DNA from: Nitrososphaerota archaeon
GTDB taxonomy: Archaea > Thermoproteota > Nitrososphaeria > Nitrososphaerales > Gagatemarchaeaceae
Assembly (NCBI GenBank): GCA_027887005.1
Contig: JAPCJI010000001.1
Coordinates: 124,001-188,000 of the forward strand
DNA: 64,000 nt
Direction: 5' to 3'
Of the stretch, positions 34,996 to 43,804 are shown in pieces; the first letter of the stretch is position 1; every line of letters starts with the position of its first letter. The position numbers and the translations under genes were made by a program. Under the pieces are notes generated by a model, which was not told where the DNA came from, made no database searches, and worked only from the letters and a program-made list of their open reading frames with translations.

Positions 34996-36216
34996 TCAAG
35001 GGGCTTCAGAGTGTCTGGAAAGCTGGACAAGCTCGCGCTTCACGGTATTCTCCCACGAGAAGTTCTCAGCGAGCTGACGCGCCTTCTTGGCAAACATCTT
35101 TCGCTCTTCTTCGGCTCGCAGTAATTCTCTAATCTTGCTTGCGAGGGCGGAGGGTTGATCGACCGGGAAGAACACAGCCGCGCCCCCGTAGACCTCCTTG
35201 AGCGGCGGAATATCGGACAGGAGGCAACAGAGACCGCAACCCATCGCTTGAGACACAGCTTGGGCGAAGCCTTCCATTCTCGAGGGGAACACAAAAATCT
35301 TTGACGAGTTCAAGAGTCTTACCAGCTCCGCGTCCTCGACGAACCCTCTGAATTCTACATTTCTCTCGAGCCGAAGTTCCTTTGCCATTCCTTTGTAGCG
35401 TAGGACGTCCTCGGGGTCGCCCCCGCCCAATATGACCAACTGAGAGCCCGGTTCTTCTTGGACCACCTCATTCCAGGCTTGCAGAAGAACGTCAATTCCT
35501 TTCTGAGGTGCCAAGCGGCCGAGAAACGCCGCGTCGAAAGTCTTCGGTAGGTCAAGAGGGCGGAACTTTACTGTATCCAGCCCATTCCCAACCACCGTGC
35601 AGTCTTTGATTCCAATGTGCTTCTCGACATCTTCCCTGGTTGCCTCAGACAAGGCAATATGAACATCAGCGTGATTCGCAGCAAACCTGTTAAGAGCCGG
35701 CAGCAGGCTCTTGAAAACGGCTCGAACGGGATGGAAACCCCTTCGCGTTCGATCGATAATGCCCTTTCCAAACGAGACGAAGGCTGCGGGCCGTATTTGG
35801 TGATAGACTACTATTAGAGGAGCACCGAACAAGAGTTTCAGCAAGAAACCTACCCAGAGGTTCTCGATATCCTGGTTGTACGCATAGATTGCTACGGGCC
35901 TGGAAGGATATCGTCGGATCGCTGCTTTCAAGGAAAATAGCGAGAGCATGAGGAGTTGGCCAATGCTCTGAGGTGGAATGGGACAACGTCCCAATATCAT
36001 TTTGGTGTAGAGTTGTTCATTCATTCCGTCCTGAATTGATGGTTCCTTCTCAAGTGTATAGAATTCAAACCCCAGTGACCTGAACGCTTTGACTTTCTCT
36101 ATGTACCCTCTTTCGTCACCCCGAATTTGGTGCCCCCAGGCGTAGGTATGGATGAAAGTGCCGACAATGAAGCGCTTTGCAGGAGACTTCCCTGTAGAAG
36201 AGACTGACCGTTCCAA
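34996..36216 (-). CDS. GT4-family glycosyltransferase with altered E-x7-E motif
   Basis: A 406-residue GT-B protein starting at TTG 36216. It has HTYAWGHQIRGDERGYIEKV near the start and FLGRLAPQKGIDVLLQAW with ILGGGDPEDVLRY in the donor domain. The usual acidic motif reads MEGFAQAVSQAMGCGLCC: the first Glu is present, but the second is Gln, which may change activity. A TTAAAAAG box at 36243-36250 is centred about 30 bases before the TTG, so the gene has its own promoter, divergent from the PP-loop gene. It is the first minus-strand gene after the long plus-strand run. Confidence 0.85.
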   Translation of the reverse strand: MERSVSSTGKSPAKRFIVGTFIHTYAWGHQIRGDERGYIEKVKAFRSLGFEFYTLEKEPSIQDGMNEQLYTKMILGRCPIPPQSIGQLLMLSLFSLKAAIRRYPSRPVAIYAYNQDIENLWVGFLLKLLFGAPLIVVYHQIRPAAFVSFGKGIIDRTRRGFHPVRAVFKSLLPALNRFAANHADVHIALSEATREDVEKHIGIKDCTVVGNGLDTVKFRPLDLPKTFDAAFLGRLAPQKGIDVLLQAWNEVVQEEPGSQLVILGGGDPEDVLRYKGMAKELRLERNVEFRGFVEDAELVRLLNSSKIFVFPSRMEGFAQAVSQAMGCGLCCLLSDIPPLKEVYGGAAVFFPVDQPSALASKIRELLRAEEERKMFAKKARQLAENFSWENTVKRELVQLSRHSEAP

Positions 36217-36242
36217 CCTTTACCGGGCATCCCGCAAATCTC

Positions 36243-36250
36243 TTAAAAAG
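36243..36250 (-). promoter_or_regulatory. TATA-like box for the GT4 gene at 36216
   Basis: CTTTTTAA on the minus strand, centred about 30 bases from the TTG start. It lies in the 115-base divergent spacer shared with the PP-loop gene at 36332. Confidence 0.55.
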
Positions 36251-36331
36251 TAGAGCAAAGACGAAGCGACTCCCGCGAGGATATTCAGTTTATTACCGAT
36301 CATCAAGGCAGCCTGACGAAGGCACGAATTA

Positions 36332-37687
36332 TTGAATCCCACTCGAGGACCCCCCGCCGACGGCTCCGCCGGAAAGCCATACTCGGGGGCTTTCATTGAA
36401 CTCGAAAGCATTCAGGTACATTCGGACACCCTTCTTCTCAGGATCTCGTACCACGAGGTCCTAGATCCACTCCTAACTTCGGGACTGTTCTACGCAAAGT
36501 TTGACTTCCCAATCGAGCAGGTGCCCCCTTCCATACTCTCGATTCCCCTCCTTGGATTCCTTGCACCACTGGGATGGCTTACAAATGCGGAGATTCGGTT
36601 CGGAGACGTTGACGAAGAATACCTGAGTTCGCTGCCTCGGGTGGCCCAGGAGTTCAAGAAGATGTACCCGAAGATACCTTTCTCGGGGAGAATCCTGGCC
36701 AATCCAGTGAAGAACAGTTCGCAGTGGGACCATGAGAAATATTGCATACTCTACAGCGGAGGAGTCGACTCCACCACCTCCTTGATCCGAAACTTCGAAA
36801 ATCACCCATCCATCTTGACCGTTAGAGGAGCGCCAGACGTCCCGCTCCAAGATGATGAATACTGGAGGCGGGTCCAAGAGCGTATCCAGCCTTTCATCAG
36901 TGGCCTTGGGGTCGAGAGCCATGTCGTTGAAACAAATGCCTTGGACATGATCAACCTCGGGGCCATCAAGGCCAACTTCAAGTTCCAGCTCCGAACGGGC
37001 TGGTGGGAGGATCTCACTTTTGGGTTGTTCCTTGTTAGCATGTCCGCCCCGTACACCTTTCTCAACCAGATTGGTAACGTGATGATTTCTTCTTCCAATA
37101 CGGCGAAGTCCCAGGTACCATGGGGTTCGAGTCCCATGACAGATGAGAAAATCAGGTGGGGAGGTATTAGGGTGATTCATGATTCATATGACCTTGAAAG
37201 GGTCGAAAAGATTCGTCAGGTCGTTGTCCCATTTGCGAAGAGCCACGGTGGCACGGTTCCGCTTAGGGTGTGCACTGGAAGCAGGCGTGTCAGGCTTGCG
37301 AGCAACCAGCTTAACTGCGGTCAGTGCTCCAAATGCATGGTGATTGAGCTCACTCTGATCCTCTCGGGGGCTGATGCGGGTGAAAGCGGCTTCGACATCT
37401 CCCCCGCCTCGCTGTCGGCGTTGAAGCACAATCTGGAGGTCGGATTATTCAGCAGGGAATATGACGAGTCCAGCTGGATGTTCATCAAAGAACACGCCAG
37501 ATTTGCGCCCAATGAGATTGTGTCCAGACACCCAGGTCTTCGCGAGTTTTTCAACTGGTTTGCGGATTGGGACGAGAGGCCTACGAGGAAGAGCAGGAGC
37601 TGCGTAGATAGAATGGCGCCTCGAGGGAGCCGGCGGAGGGACATAGCTAGGGCAATGTTCGCCAAGAAGGAGAACCGGACAGAGTGA
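36332..37687 (+). CDS. PP-loop ATPase of unknown substrate, full-length copy
   Basis: A 451-residue protein. The N-terminal 140 residues are a beta-rich domain of unknown type (FIELESIQVHSDTLLLRISY). The PP-loop SGGVDSTTSL is near residue 148, as in adenylating enzymes of the N-type ATP pyrophosphatase class (QueC, GMP synthase, WbpG sugar amidotransferase). A late LNCGQCSKCMV with an earlier VCTGSRR offers a zinc site like that of QueC. The last 60 residues are basic. Context (glycosyltransferases, and uronate dehydrogenases elsewhere in the window) suggests amidation or a similar activation of a sugar carboxylate, but this is inference. A paralogue starts at 63251. Confidence 0.75.
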   Translation: MNPTRGPPADGSAGKPYSGAFIELESIQVHSDTLLLRISYHEVLDPLLTSGLFYAKFDFPIEQVPPSILSIPLLGFLAPLGWLTNAEIRFGDVDEEYLSSLPRVAQEFKKMYPKIPFSGRILANPVKNSSQWDHEKYCILYSGGVDSTTSLIRNFENHPSILTVRGAPDVPLQDDEYWRRVQERIQPFISGLGVESHVVETNALDMINLGAIKANFKFQLRTGWWEDLTFGLFLVSMSAPYTFLNQIGNVMISSSNTAKSQVPWGSSPMTDEKIRWGGIRVIHDSYDLERVEKIRQVVVPFAKSHGGTVPLRVCTGSRRVRLASNQLNCGQCSKCMVIELTLILSGADAGESGFDISPASLSALKHNLEVGLFSREYDESSWMFIKEHARFAPNEIVSRHPGLREFFNWFADWDERPTRKSRSCVDRMAPRGSRRRDIARAMFAKKENRTE

Positions 37688-37818
37688 GGCCACAACACAT
37701 CAACTTGATTCACGAGAGGGTCAAGTGACCTGGCAGAGGAATATTCCACTCGGCCTCAGGTTCTCGTAGTGATGCTACCCCCCAAGGCTCGCCCGCGCGA
37801 CCAACTTGGGGAGGTCAG

Positions 37819-37846
37819 ATCAGCATACTCGTATCAGCATACTCGT
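37819..37846. repeat. Tandem direct repeat, 14 bases twice
   Basis: ATCAGCATACTCGT occurs twice without a gap (37819-37832 and 37833-37846). It directly precedes the hairpin at 37848. Confidence 0.85.
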
Positions 37847-37847
37847 C

Positions 37848-37870
37848 AGAGCAGATGAACCGTCTGCTCT
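37848..37870. terminator. Stem-loop between convergent genes
   Basis: AGAGCAGA (37848-37855) pairs perfectly with TCTGCTCT (37863-37870) around a seven-base loop. Placed between two converging genes it could end transcription or protect RNA ends, though there is no T-run. Confidence 0.4.
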
Positions 37871-38031
37871 TGCGGATACAATACTCGGACTCCTCTCGAC
37901 GAGGGGAAAAGAGTTGAATACTCAGCCCGAAGCGAATCTCTAGCATGAAGCTTCTCCTGGGGTATTGTCGCGAAGAATGTTCTTGCCGCCTTGAGCGGGC
38001 AAGCATTGGGCAGCGAAGTCCGCAGGCTTTG

Positions 38032-39120
38032 CTAATTTGAAGAGTGATCTCTTCGTTTCGCGAGAATTAGCCCAGCTTCGTACCGTGGACTCGAGCTACT
38101 TGAATTGAAGCTGAAGTGGAGATCCCATTTCCTGGTAATGTTGAAGCCGGCGCTTTTCAACTTCTCTAGTATTGGCTTGGCTCCATAATGATACTTGAGG
38201 GCTATCTGAGAGAAATGTGCAAGATCCTCTGCAGACGCGTTCAGTAGGAACTCGTACTCAGAGCCCTCCCCATGGAATTTTAGGACCGCCTTTTCAATTC
38301 CGAACCTCGATATGATGTCGTTCAGCGAATTGAACCTCACCTCTTGTCCGTCGTTCGACGGAACAGCGTTGGCCCAGAGGTTTCGTTCCGAACGAGATAG
38401 CTTCATCCAACCCGAAACGCCCGCTCCTTCGTTCAGGAGTATCACTCTATCATCGAAGCCATTCGCTGAGATGTTGTGCTTTGCGTGCGCATACGTCGCA
38501 GGATATGGCTCGAACGATATCACTCTGCGCGCACCTTTAAGGCCAAAATAGATGGGCGTGTCTCCGATACTCGAGCCGATATCGACTACGTCCATCCCTT
38601 CGACATCCAGTCCTCCGTACGGTTCGTGTATGAAGAACTCTTTCAGCACGACCAGCGTGCCATACCTATTGCCTTCATAGGGGAACGCGAGGTTCCTCCC
38701 TTTGAAACTGAAGCGGAAAACTCCCGCGTGCTCCCCAAGAACATCCTCATCGAAAGGTGAGGGCTTATAGGCCGCACGAACGCGTTTCGAGAACTCATTT
38801 CGATCTGCCGAGTTCCTGACGTTAAATGGCCGTCCCGCGACGGTGGCCGTGAAGGGAATTCTGATCCCGAGCCTCCAGAGAAGGAAACCTAACCATCCCT
38901 TAACGTGCGACGGGATCCATAACTGGTAGGCAAGGCTCGTCTTTACTCTCCGCGTCCAAGAGCTTGGACCAATCAGCCTGAGACCGACTGCCCACTTCAG
39001 TCGATACAGAATCCATGCGAATCTCCCCATTTCTGAAACTGGAGTCTTGGATGGCCTCATCAGTTGCAAGCCGGCCAACGACGGTGATTGGAACTCCTTT
39101 TCCTCTGTTTGAATCGTCAT
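38032..39120 (-). CDS. FkbM-family methyltransferase
   Basis: A 362-residue SAM-dependent methyltransferase. The SAM site is VVDIGSSIGDTPIYFGL (near residue 195), with the acidic strand end RVISFEPYPATYAHAKHNI. KFHGEGSEYEFLLNA matches the FkbM block that usually reads K-D-EG-E. The N-terminal 150 residues are basic and partly hydrophobic and may bind membrane or acceptor. FkbM proteins often O-methylate sugars in glycan clusters; archaeal N-glycan pathways use them for uronic-acid methylation. The target here is unknown. Confidence 0.82.
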   Translation of the reverse strand: MTIQTEEKEFQSPSLAGLQLMRPSKTPVSEMGRFAWILYRLKWAVGLRLIGPSSWTRRVKTSLAYQLWIPSHVKGWLGFLLWRLGIRIPFTATVAGRPFNVRNSADRNEFSKRVRAAYKPSPFDEDVLGEHAGVFRFSFKGRNLAFPYEGNRYGTLVVLKEFFIHEPYGGLDVEGMDVVDIGSSIGDTPIYFGLKGARRVISFEPYPATYAHAKHNISANGFDDRVILLNEGAGVSGWMKLSRSERNLWANAVPSNDGQEVRFNSLNDIISRFGIEKAVLKFHGEGSEYEFLLNASAEDLAHFSQIALKYHYGAKPILEKLKSAGFNITRKWDLHFSFNSSSSSPRYEAGLILAKRRDHSSN

Positions 39121-39243
39121 GGCTGGAGTAGTTGAAGGGAAGTGCGAAACCTATTAGGGCAAATATGCCCTTCTCACAGGTTTTCAAGTCAGGCCCCCCC
39201 GAACACGGCAACATTGGCGAAGTCGTAAGTGGGCCCAGTGCTG

Positions 39244-40182
39244 TCAAGCCGCCAGAGCGCGCTCGAGCCCAGAGAGGGCGCCATCCGGGACCTTCATCTC
39301 AAGAACTCCGAGGTACTCGACCACTTGACCCGGTTTGGACGCGCCTACAACCGGGGCGGTAACCGATGAGTTGCTGAGTACCCAGGCCAGGGCTAGCTTA
39401 CCCAACGGAACGCCTGCTCCTTCGGCTATCACGCGGAGCCGTTCGATTGTCTGAAAGTCTCCTTCCTTCGTTACCTTATCCCAATACCTCCGGTTTGCCA
39501 GTCCCCTTGAGCCTAACGGGGGCGGCTTACCCACCTGGTACTTGCCAGTGAGGAATCCTCCCCACAGCGGACTGTAGGTTAGGACGGACATCTGATGGGC
39601 TGTGCAGTAGGGGAAGAGGTCCTTCTCGGCGTCCCGGTTCAGAAGGTTATACGGCGGTTGGACAGCGACCGGCTTGGCGAGTCCGAGCCGCTCGCAAATT
39701 CCCAACGCCTCTTCAAGCTGGCCCAAAGTGAAGTTTGAGACACCAAGGTATCTCACCTTGTTCTTCTTGACCAGCCCATCGAGCGTCCTAAGCGTCTCTT
39801 CCAAAGGCGTGTGCGGGTCGAACCTCTGCACATAGTAGAGGTCTATGTAGTCTGATTTGAGGCGCTTCAGGCTTTCTGCAACCTGCCGTTCGATGTATTT
39901 GCGTGAGAGATCAGCAGTCCTTGGTCCTTCACCTGTCAGTATTCCGACTTTTGTTGCAATCAGGACCTGGCTCCGGATGGCGTGTAAAGCATTACCGATT
40001 ATCTCCTCGGAGCGTCCTCCGTTGTATACGTTCGATGTGTCAAAGAAATTAATCCCTATTTCGAGCGCCTTGGATATGATGGCCTTGGATCCGTCCTCGT
40101 CCAGCTGCTTTCCGAAGTTGTTCGTGCCCAGGCAGAGACGCGAGACTTTGGGACCATCGGGTCCTAGGGTTCTGAAATACAC
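39244..40182 (-). CDS. Aldo/keto reductase family protein, catalytic His replaced by Gln
   Basis: A 312-residue TIM-barrel oxidoreductase. FFDTSNVYNGGRSEEIIGNA carries the conserved Asp and Tyr, and ATKVG carries the Lys. The fourth tetrad position, normally His in Y-x-H-R-x-D, reads YYVQRFDP, so it is Gln. NADP-binding features are at the end (GASKPGQVVEYL). The family reduces sugar and other carbonyls with NADPH. A His-to-Gln change may shift the pH optimum or weaken reduction. It lies next to the FMN alpha-hydroxy-acid oxidase and may act with it in 2-hydroxy-acid or sugar metabolism. Confidence 0.85.
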   Translation of the reverse strand: MYFRTLGPDGPKVSRLCLGTNNFGKQLDEDGSKAIISKALEIGINFFDTSNVYNGGRSEEIIGNALHAIRSQVLIATKVGILTGEGPRTADLSRKYIERQVAESLKRLKSDYIDLYYVQRFDPHTPLEETLRTLDGLVKKNKVRYLGVSNFTLGQLEEALGICERLGLAKPVAVQPPYNLLNRDAEKDLFPYCTAHQMSVLTYSPLWGGFLTGKYQVGKPPPLGSRGLANRRYWDKVTKEGDFQTIERLRVIAEGAGVPLGKLALAWVLSNSSVTAPVVGASKPGQVVEYLGVLEMKVPDGALSGLERALAA

Positions 40183-40395
40183 GCCGCCTCGTCTCCTTTT
40201 CGCGAGTATTCACTCTTGCGCCTGATGCGAAGGTGAACTCGTGTCCTCTCGTTGCCCCCAGAAGTCCTTCCAGGAGGAGATGAGATGTGTGATTCTCGAC
40301 TCTGCGGTGCGGCCATGATCCGCGTCGTTTTGCCCCCTCGAACTTGACCAGACGCTTAGATTTCCCCCTCTTCGCTTTGGATTTTGCCGTTCCAG

Positions 40396-40403
40396 CTTAA
40401 ATA
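40396..40403 (+). promoter_or_regulatory. TATA-like box upstream of the alpha-hydroxy-acid oxidase
   Basis: CTTAAATA, centred 36 bases before ATG 40436, identical in sequence and spacing to the box at 2277-2284. Confidence 0.55.
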
Positions 40404-40435
40404 ATTGAAGCCGTCCAAAAGTTCGACGAGTTATC

Positions 40436-41536
40436 ATGGTTGGCAAGGAACTCCCAGTATCCTACGAAGGCTGGGAAGAGCTAGCCCGGAAAACTCTTAA
40501 CGAAGAACGGTTCAGGTACATCGCAGCTGGCACCGGCTATGATGAGACGATCAGTGCAAATCTTGAGGCGTTCAGGAAATGGAAGATTGTCCCTAGGGTG
40601 CTCAGGGATGTCGGGAATCGAAGTAGCGCGGTGACGCTGCTCGGGACGATCGCCTCCGCCCCACTCCTCCTTGCTCCAGTGAGGGCGCTCGGTTACATCC
40701 ATCACGATGGGGACATGGGTGTTGCAAGGGCGGCCGCCGATCTCGGGGTGCCTTTAGTCGTGAGCACTTTTGCGACGACCCCCATTGAGAAGATTGCGGA
40801 GGCAATGGGGAACGCGTCGAGGTGGTTCCAGCTCTACCCGGGTACAGATCCTGAGATAATGAAGAGCTTGGTGCATCGCGCGGAGGTATCGGGGTACTCG
40901 GCTATCGTCGTCACAGTGGACAAGGCGGACAACTACCCTCAGTACAGCGGCCCCCGAGGGCACGAATACGATCTGACCGGTTACGAGGTCTACTTTAGCG
41001 ACCCAGTTTTCGGGGCAAAGTTTGGCGGAAGGCCCGAAAGGCAGTTCGAAGAAGCTCTAAAACTCTGGAAAGAGGTTCGGCTGGGACCTGGCCTCTCCCT
41101 AGACGACCTTCTTATGCTTACAAAGCAGACAAGGCTTCCGGTCATCCCCAAGGGTATCCTAGATGCGAGGGACGCTGCGCTCGCGGTCGAGAATGGTGCC
41201 GCCGGAATCATAGTCTCGAACCATGGAGGAAGGAGCCTCGACGGGGAGGTGGCGAGCCTGGACGCACTTCTCGAAGTCCGCAAGGTTGTTGGGAAGGAGT
41301 TCCCCGTGCTATTGGACAGCGGAGTCCGGTCGGGAACTGACATGGTGAAAGCTTTGGCGCTGGGCGCCAACGCTGTGCTAGTTGGGAAGGCCTACCTTTT
41401 CGGGCTTGGAGTGGCGGGTGAGCTTGGGGTAAGGAAGGTCCTGCGCAGACTAATCAGGGAATTCGACTCGGCCATGGGTCTCTGCGGTGCATTGACTGTC
41501 GGCGACATCGACAGGTCAGCGGTAGTGAGTGCGTAG
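40436..41536 (+). CDS. FMN-dependent alpha-hydroxy-acid oxidase/dehydrogenase family protein
   Basis: A 366-residue (beta/alpha)8 flavoprotein. RYIAAGTGYDETISANLEAF corresponds to the substrate Tyr and start of the family fold; WFQLYPGTD and VTVDKAD are the FMN-side strands. SNHGGRSLDG has the catalytic His and Arg, and LLDSGVRSGTDMVKALALGA is the phosphate site. It would oxidise a 2-hydroxy acid (lactate-, glycolate- or mandelate-like) to a 2-oxo acid. The active-site loop after VTVDKAD is unusual (NYPQYSGPRGHEYD), so the substrate may differ from lactate. Divergent from the reductase at 40182. Confidence 0.85.
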   Translation: MVGKELPVSYEGWEELARKTLNEERFRYIAAGTGYDETISANLEAFRKWKIVPRVLRDVGNRSSAVTLLGTIASAPLLLAPVRALGYIHHDGDMGVARAAADLGVPLVVSTFATTPIEKIAEAMGNASRWFQLYPGTDPEIMKSLVHRAEVSGYSAIVVTVDKADNYPQYSGPRGHEYDLTGYEVYFSDPVFGAKFGGRPERQFEEALKLWKEVRLGPGLSLDDLLMLTKQTRLPVIPKGILDARDAALAVENGAAGIIVSNHGGRSLDGEVASLDALLEVRKVVGKEFPVLLDSGVRSGTDMVKALALGANAVLVGKAYLFGLGVAGELGVRKVLRRLIREFDSAMGLCGALTVGDIDRSAVVSA

Positions 41537-41625
41537 CCCTTCGCTCCCAAGTCATCAAGGGTGATGTTTCGGCTTTGGCACGGTGCTCGCAAGATCACAT
41601 GAATTCCTTTGCCTTGACCCCAGCT

Positions 41626-42852
41626 TCACTTTGCGTGAACCAGCGCGAGAACCCTGTCCACAATCCTGGGAATCCTCGATTCGATGGAAAACGCTTCAAA
41701 ATGCCTGGCTTGATCCTCCGCTTCTGAGTGGAGAAGCCCATGGTCCTTCTGGACGTTCTTCAGAGCACTCAGAAAGCTCTGATAGTCCGAGTCGACCCAG
41801 ACGACGCCCTTCAAGTGTGAGTAGTCAAGCTTGCTGATTTCAGTCTTTGTCGCAATGATCGGCGTGCCTACGGCAACGGACTCGGCGATCTTAAGCCAGT
41901 TGGAGTGTGTTGAGAATCGGAACTTCGTGCTTACGGGGCAGATAGTAACGTCGCTTGCTGCTATGTAGTCAGGAAGCTTGGTGTAAGGAATTGTTCCAAG
42001 CATGGTGAATGAATTACCTGCTTCTGTGCTTCGGAGCCTATCAAATTCGCCAAGCAGCGGTCCTTCTCCACCAATCAGGAAGTGAGCGTTGGGTATCTCT
42101 CTCGCTAGGTTTTCTATGAGTGGGACGATGATTTCCTTTATCATGCGATAGGAGTGCATTAAGCCAAACCAGCCGATTACAAATCTACCCTCTAGCCCCA
42201 ACTTAGATTTCGCGTCGTTTGGCTTGACTTGTGGTTTGAAAACCTCCGGATCAATCCCCCTGAAGATCCCAAGTACCTTTTTCTCTGGAATGCCCTCGGA
42301 TATGTAAAGCTCGGAGTACGCTTCTGAAGGCAGGATAATCAGGTCAGTTTGTCTGAGCAATAGCGAACGGATCAAAGAGAGCCGCCTGTGTATCTTCGTC
42401 CCCTCGTTCAACTCGCCCGCGGCGATCTCGAAATCCACGTAGGGGTCTCTTTGGTCTAGAACAAGCTTCACACCGAATCCGCGCAAGATCATCTGGCACG
42501 CCAGACGCGCCCAAGGCTTCTTCCTAAGGAATAGCCACTCGTCCTCATAGACCACCTGAATCCTTCGAGTGGCGCAGTACAAGGCTAGAGGTAGAGCTTG
42601 GAGCGCCTCGGGGAGGTGGCCCCCCCTTGGAGCCCTGAGCACGGCGAATTGTATCCCGTCTTTGTTCCATCTTTTCTTGGGTCCTCCGAGCTGCACCCAA
42701 TTGACCGTGAGCCCTCGCCTTTTCATTTCCTCGGACACGTAATAATTTTTCATGTTGTGAATGTCGGGAGGATAATTCATTCTCCCGCTGAACAAAAATG
42801 CGACTCGCGGCCCCCCCTTGGAACCAACATCCTGCGGACTCGCTCGGGCCAC
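41626..42852 (-). CDS. GT4-like glycosyltransferase, divergent donor motif
   Basis: A 408-residue GT-B protein from GTG 42852. RVAFLFSGRMNYPPDIHNMK opens the N-terminal domain, and FVIGWFGLMHSYRMIKEIIV with IGGEGPLLGEFDRL belongs to the donor domain. The region that normally holds E-x7-E reads TKFRFSTHSNWLKIAESVAV, keeping only the second Glu. A CTTAAGG-type box at 42872-42878 is about 23 bases upstream. It may be a true but atypical glycosyltransferase; the acceptor is unknown. Confidence 0.8.
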   Translation of the reverse strand: MARASPQDVGSKGGPRVAFLFSGRMNYPPDIHNMKNYYVSEEMKRRGLTVNWVQLGGPKKRWNKDGIQFAVLRAPRGGHLPEALQALPLALYCATRRIQVVYEDEWLFLRKKPWARLACQMILRGFGVKLVLDQRDPYVDFEIAAGELNEGTKIHRRLSLIRSLLLRQTDLIILPSEAYSELYISEGIPEKKVLGIFRGIDPEVFKPQVKPNDAKSKLGLEGRFVIGWFGLMHSYRMIKEIIVPLIENLAREIPNAHFLIGGEGPLLGEFDRLRSTEAGNSFTMLGTIPYTKLPDYIAASDVTICPVSTKFRFSTHSNWLKIAESVAVGTPIIATKTEISKLDYSHLKGVVWVDSDYQSFLSALKNVQKDHGLLHSEAEDQARHFEAFSIESRIPRIVDRVLALVHAK

Positions 42853-43138
42853 AGAATCGCTTCCTAAACTATCCTTAAGAGGTTATGGAGCCCCATGAGA
42901 CCTCTCTTGTGAAAGGACGCGACTTGCATTGGCTCAGCGAAGCCGATTATTTCCAGATGGGCACTTCTCTGGCAGGCGCTGCTATCTCAGCCCATCGGTC
43001 TCCCGCGGCCTATCGTGGGAGGCCTTGCGCTCGAAGTGACCCACGCTACACCCAAAAATCTACATTTGAGGATGAAGGAGGTAAGTCAAATCCTCTTAGG
43101 CTCCTGCTGAGTGAAGATTCCAGTGCCCCTTCCCGATT

Positions 43139-43804
43139 CTATGACTGTGCTTTTGAACTGACAATGAATGATTCGATTGGCTCGGCAGGAGAGTACGCGG
43201 GGGGAACCTGGCGTCGTGGAGAACATAGGTTCTTGGCGCCGAACAGGGCTAGGCCAAAGACTAGGACTGAAGCGAGATGCTCGAGAACGTCCAGTTCATA
43301 CCACGAGGACCTGACAGCTGACTGCACTGAGTGAAGAGGTATGTTCTGAAAGTAACTCAGGATGAACGCAATCCCGAGAAGCATGTAAATCCACAGCCTC
43401 CCATCATGCAAATGGAGGGCACCATCCGAGATCTCCCATACAGAGAGATAAAGGAAGACGAGTGTTGCCAGGTGGAGGAGGAGCTCGAGGGTAAGATGAG
43501 GAAGAAGGGGGTTGAGCCTCGTGACTTCCGGCCAGGTAAGGACCGAATCGAAGTTCACCGGGGCATCGTCGATGACAGACCAAAGGTATCCGACGAATGC
43601 GAACAAGAGGAATCTGTTGTCCCTTCGGCGAAGGAGGGCCCACCCTACTGCCAGAGGAATAATAACGCCGATCATGAAGGTCGAGTAGTCGAACGCCTGG
43701 TTGTAACCGACGTAAACCTCAGTGGCCACTAGCGCTGCGATGACTGTGGCCCCAGATCCAAAGCGGCGGAATCCCGCTGACACGCTAAAGAAGCACCCTT
43801 TCAT
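43139..43804 (-). CDS. Six-helix membrane protein, unknown function
   Basis: A 221-residue protein from ATG 43804. Six hydrophobic segments are clear, for example ATVIAALVATEVYVGY, MIGVIIPLAVGWALL, LLFAFVGYLWSVI and LWIYMLLGIAFILSYF. Charged loops are short; HLTLELLLHLATLVFLYLSV has two histidines inside a helix. No family recognised. Predicted to sit in the cytoplasmic membrane. It is isolated, with about 290 bases on one side and 450 on the other free of larger genes. Confidence 0.75.
   Translation of the reverse strand: MKGCFFSVSAGFRRFGSGATVIAALVATEVYVGYNQAFDYSTFMIGVIIPLAVGWALLRRRDNRFLLFAFVGYLWSVIDDAPVNFDSVLTWPEVTRLNPLLPHLTLELLLHLATLVFLYLSVWEISDGALHLHDGRLWIYMLLGIAFILSYFQNIPLHSVQSAVRSSWYELDVLEHLASVLVFGLALFGAKNLCSPRRQVPPAYSPAEPIESFIVSSKAQS

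Larger units (their letters stand above)
37688..38031. other. Spacer of 344 bases between convergent genes
   Basis: No convincing gene. It holds a tandem 14-base direct repeat (37819-37846) and a perfect 8-bp hairpin (37848-37870), listed separately, plus a weaker CCTC/GAGG stem-loop near 37890. Confidence 0.6.

Noticed and set aside
42885-43334. Plus-strand frame of 149 codons
   Set aside because: It overlaps the well-supported six-helix membrane protein on the other strand, and its composition is irregular.
43331-43732. Plus-strand charged frame of 133 codons
   Set aside because: Antisense of membrane helices at 43139-43804; its charge-rich composition is the expected shadow.
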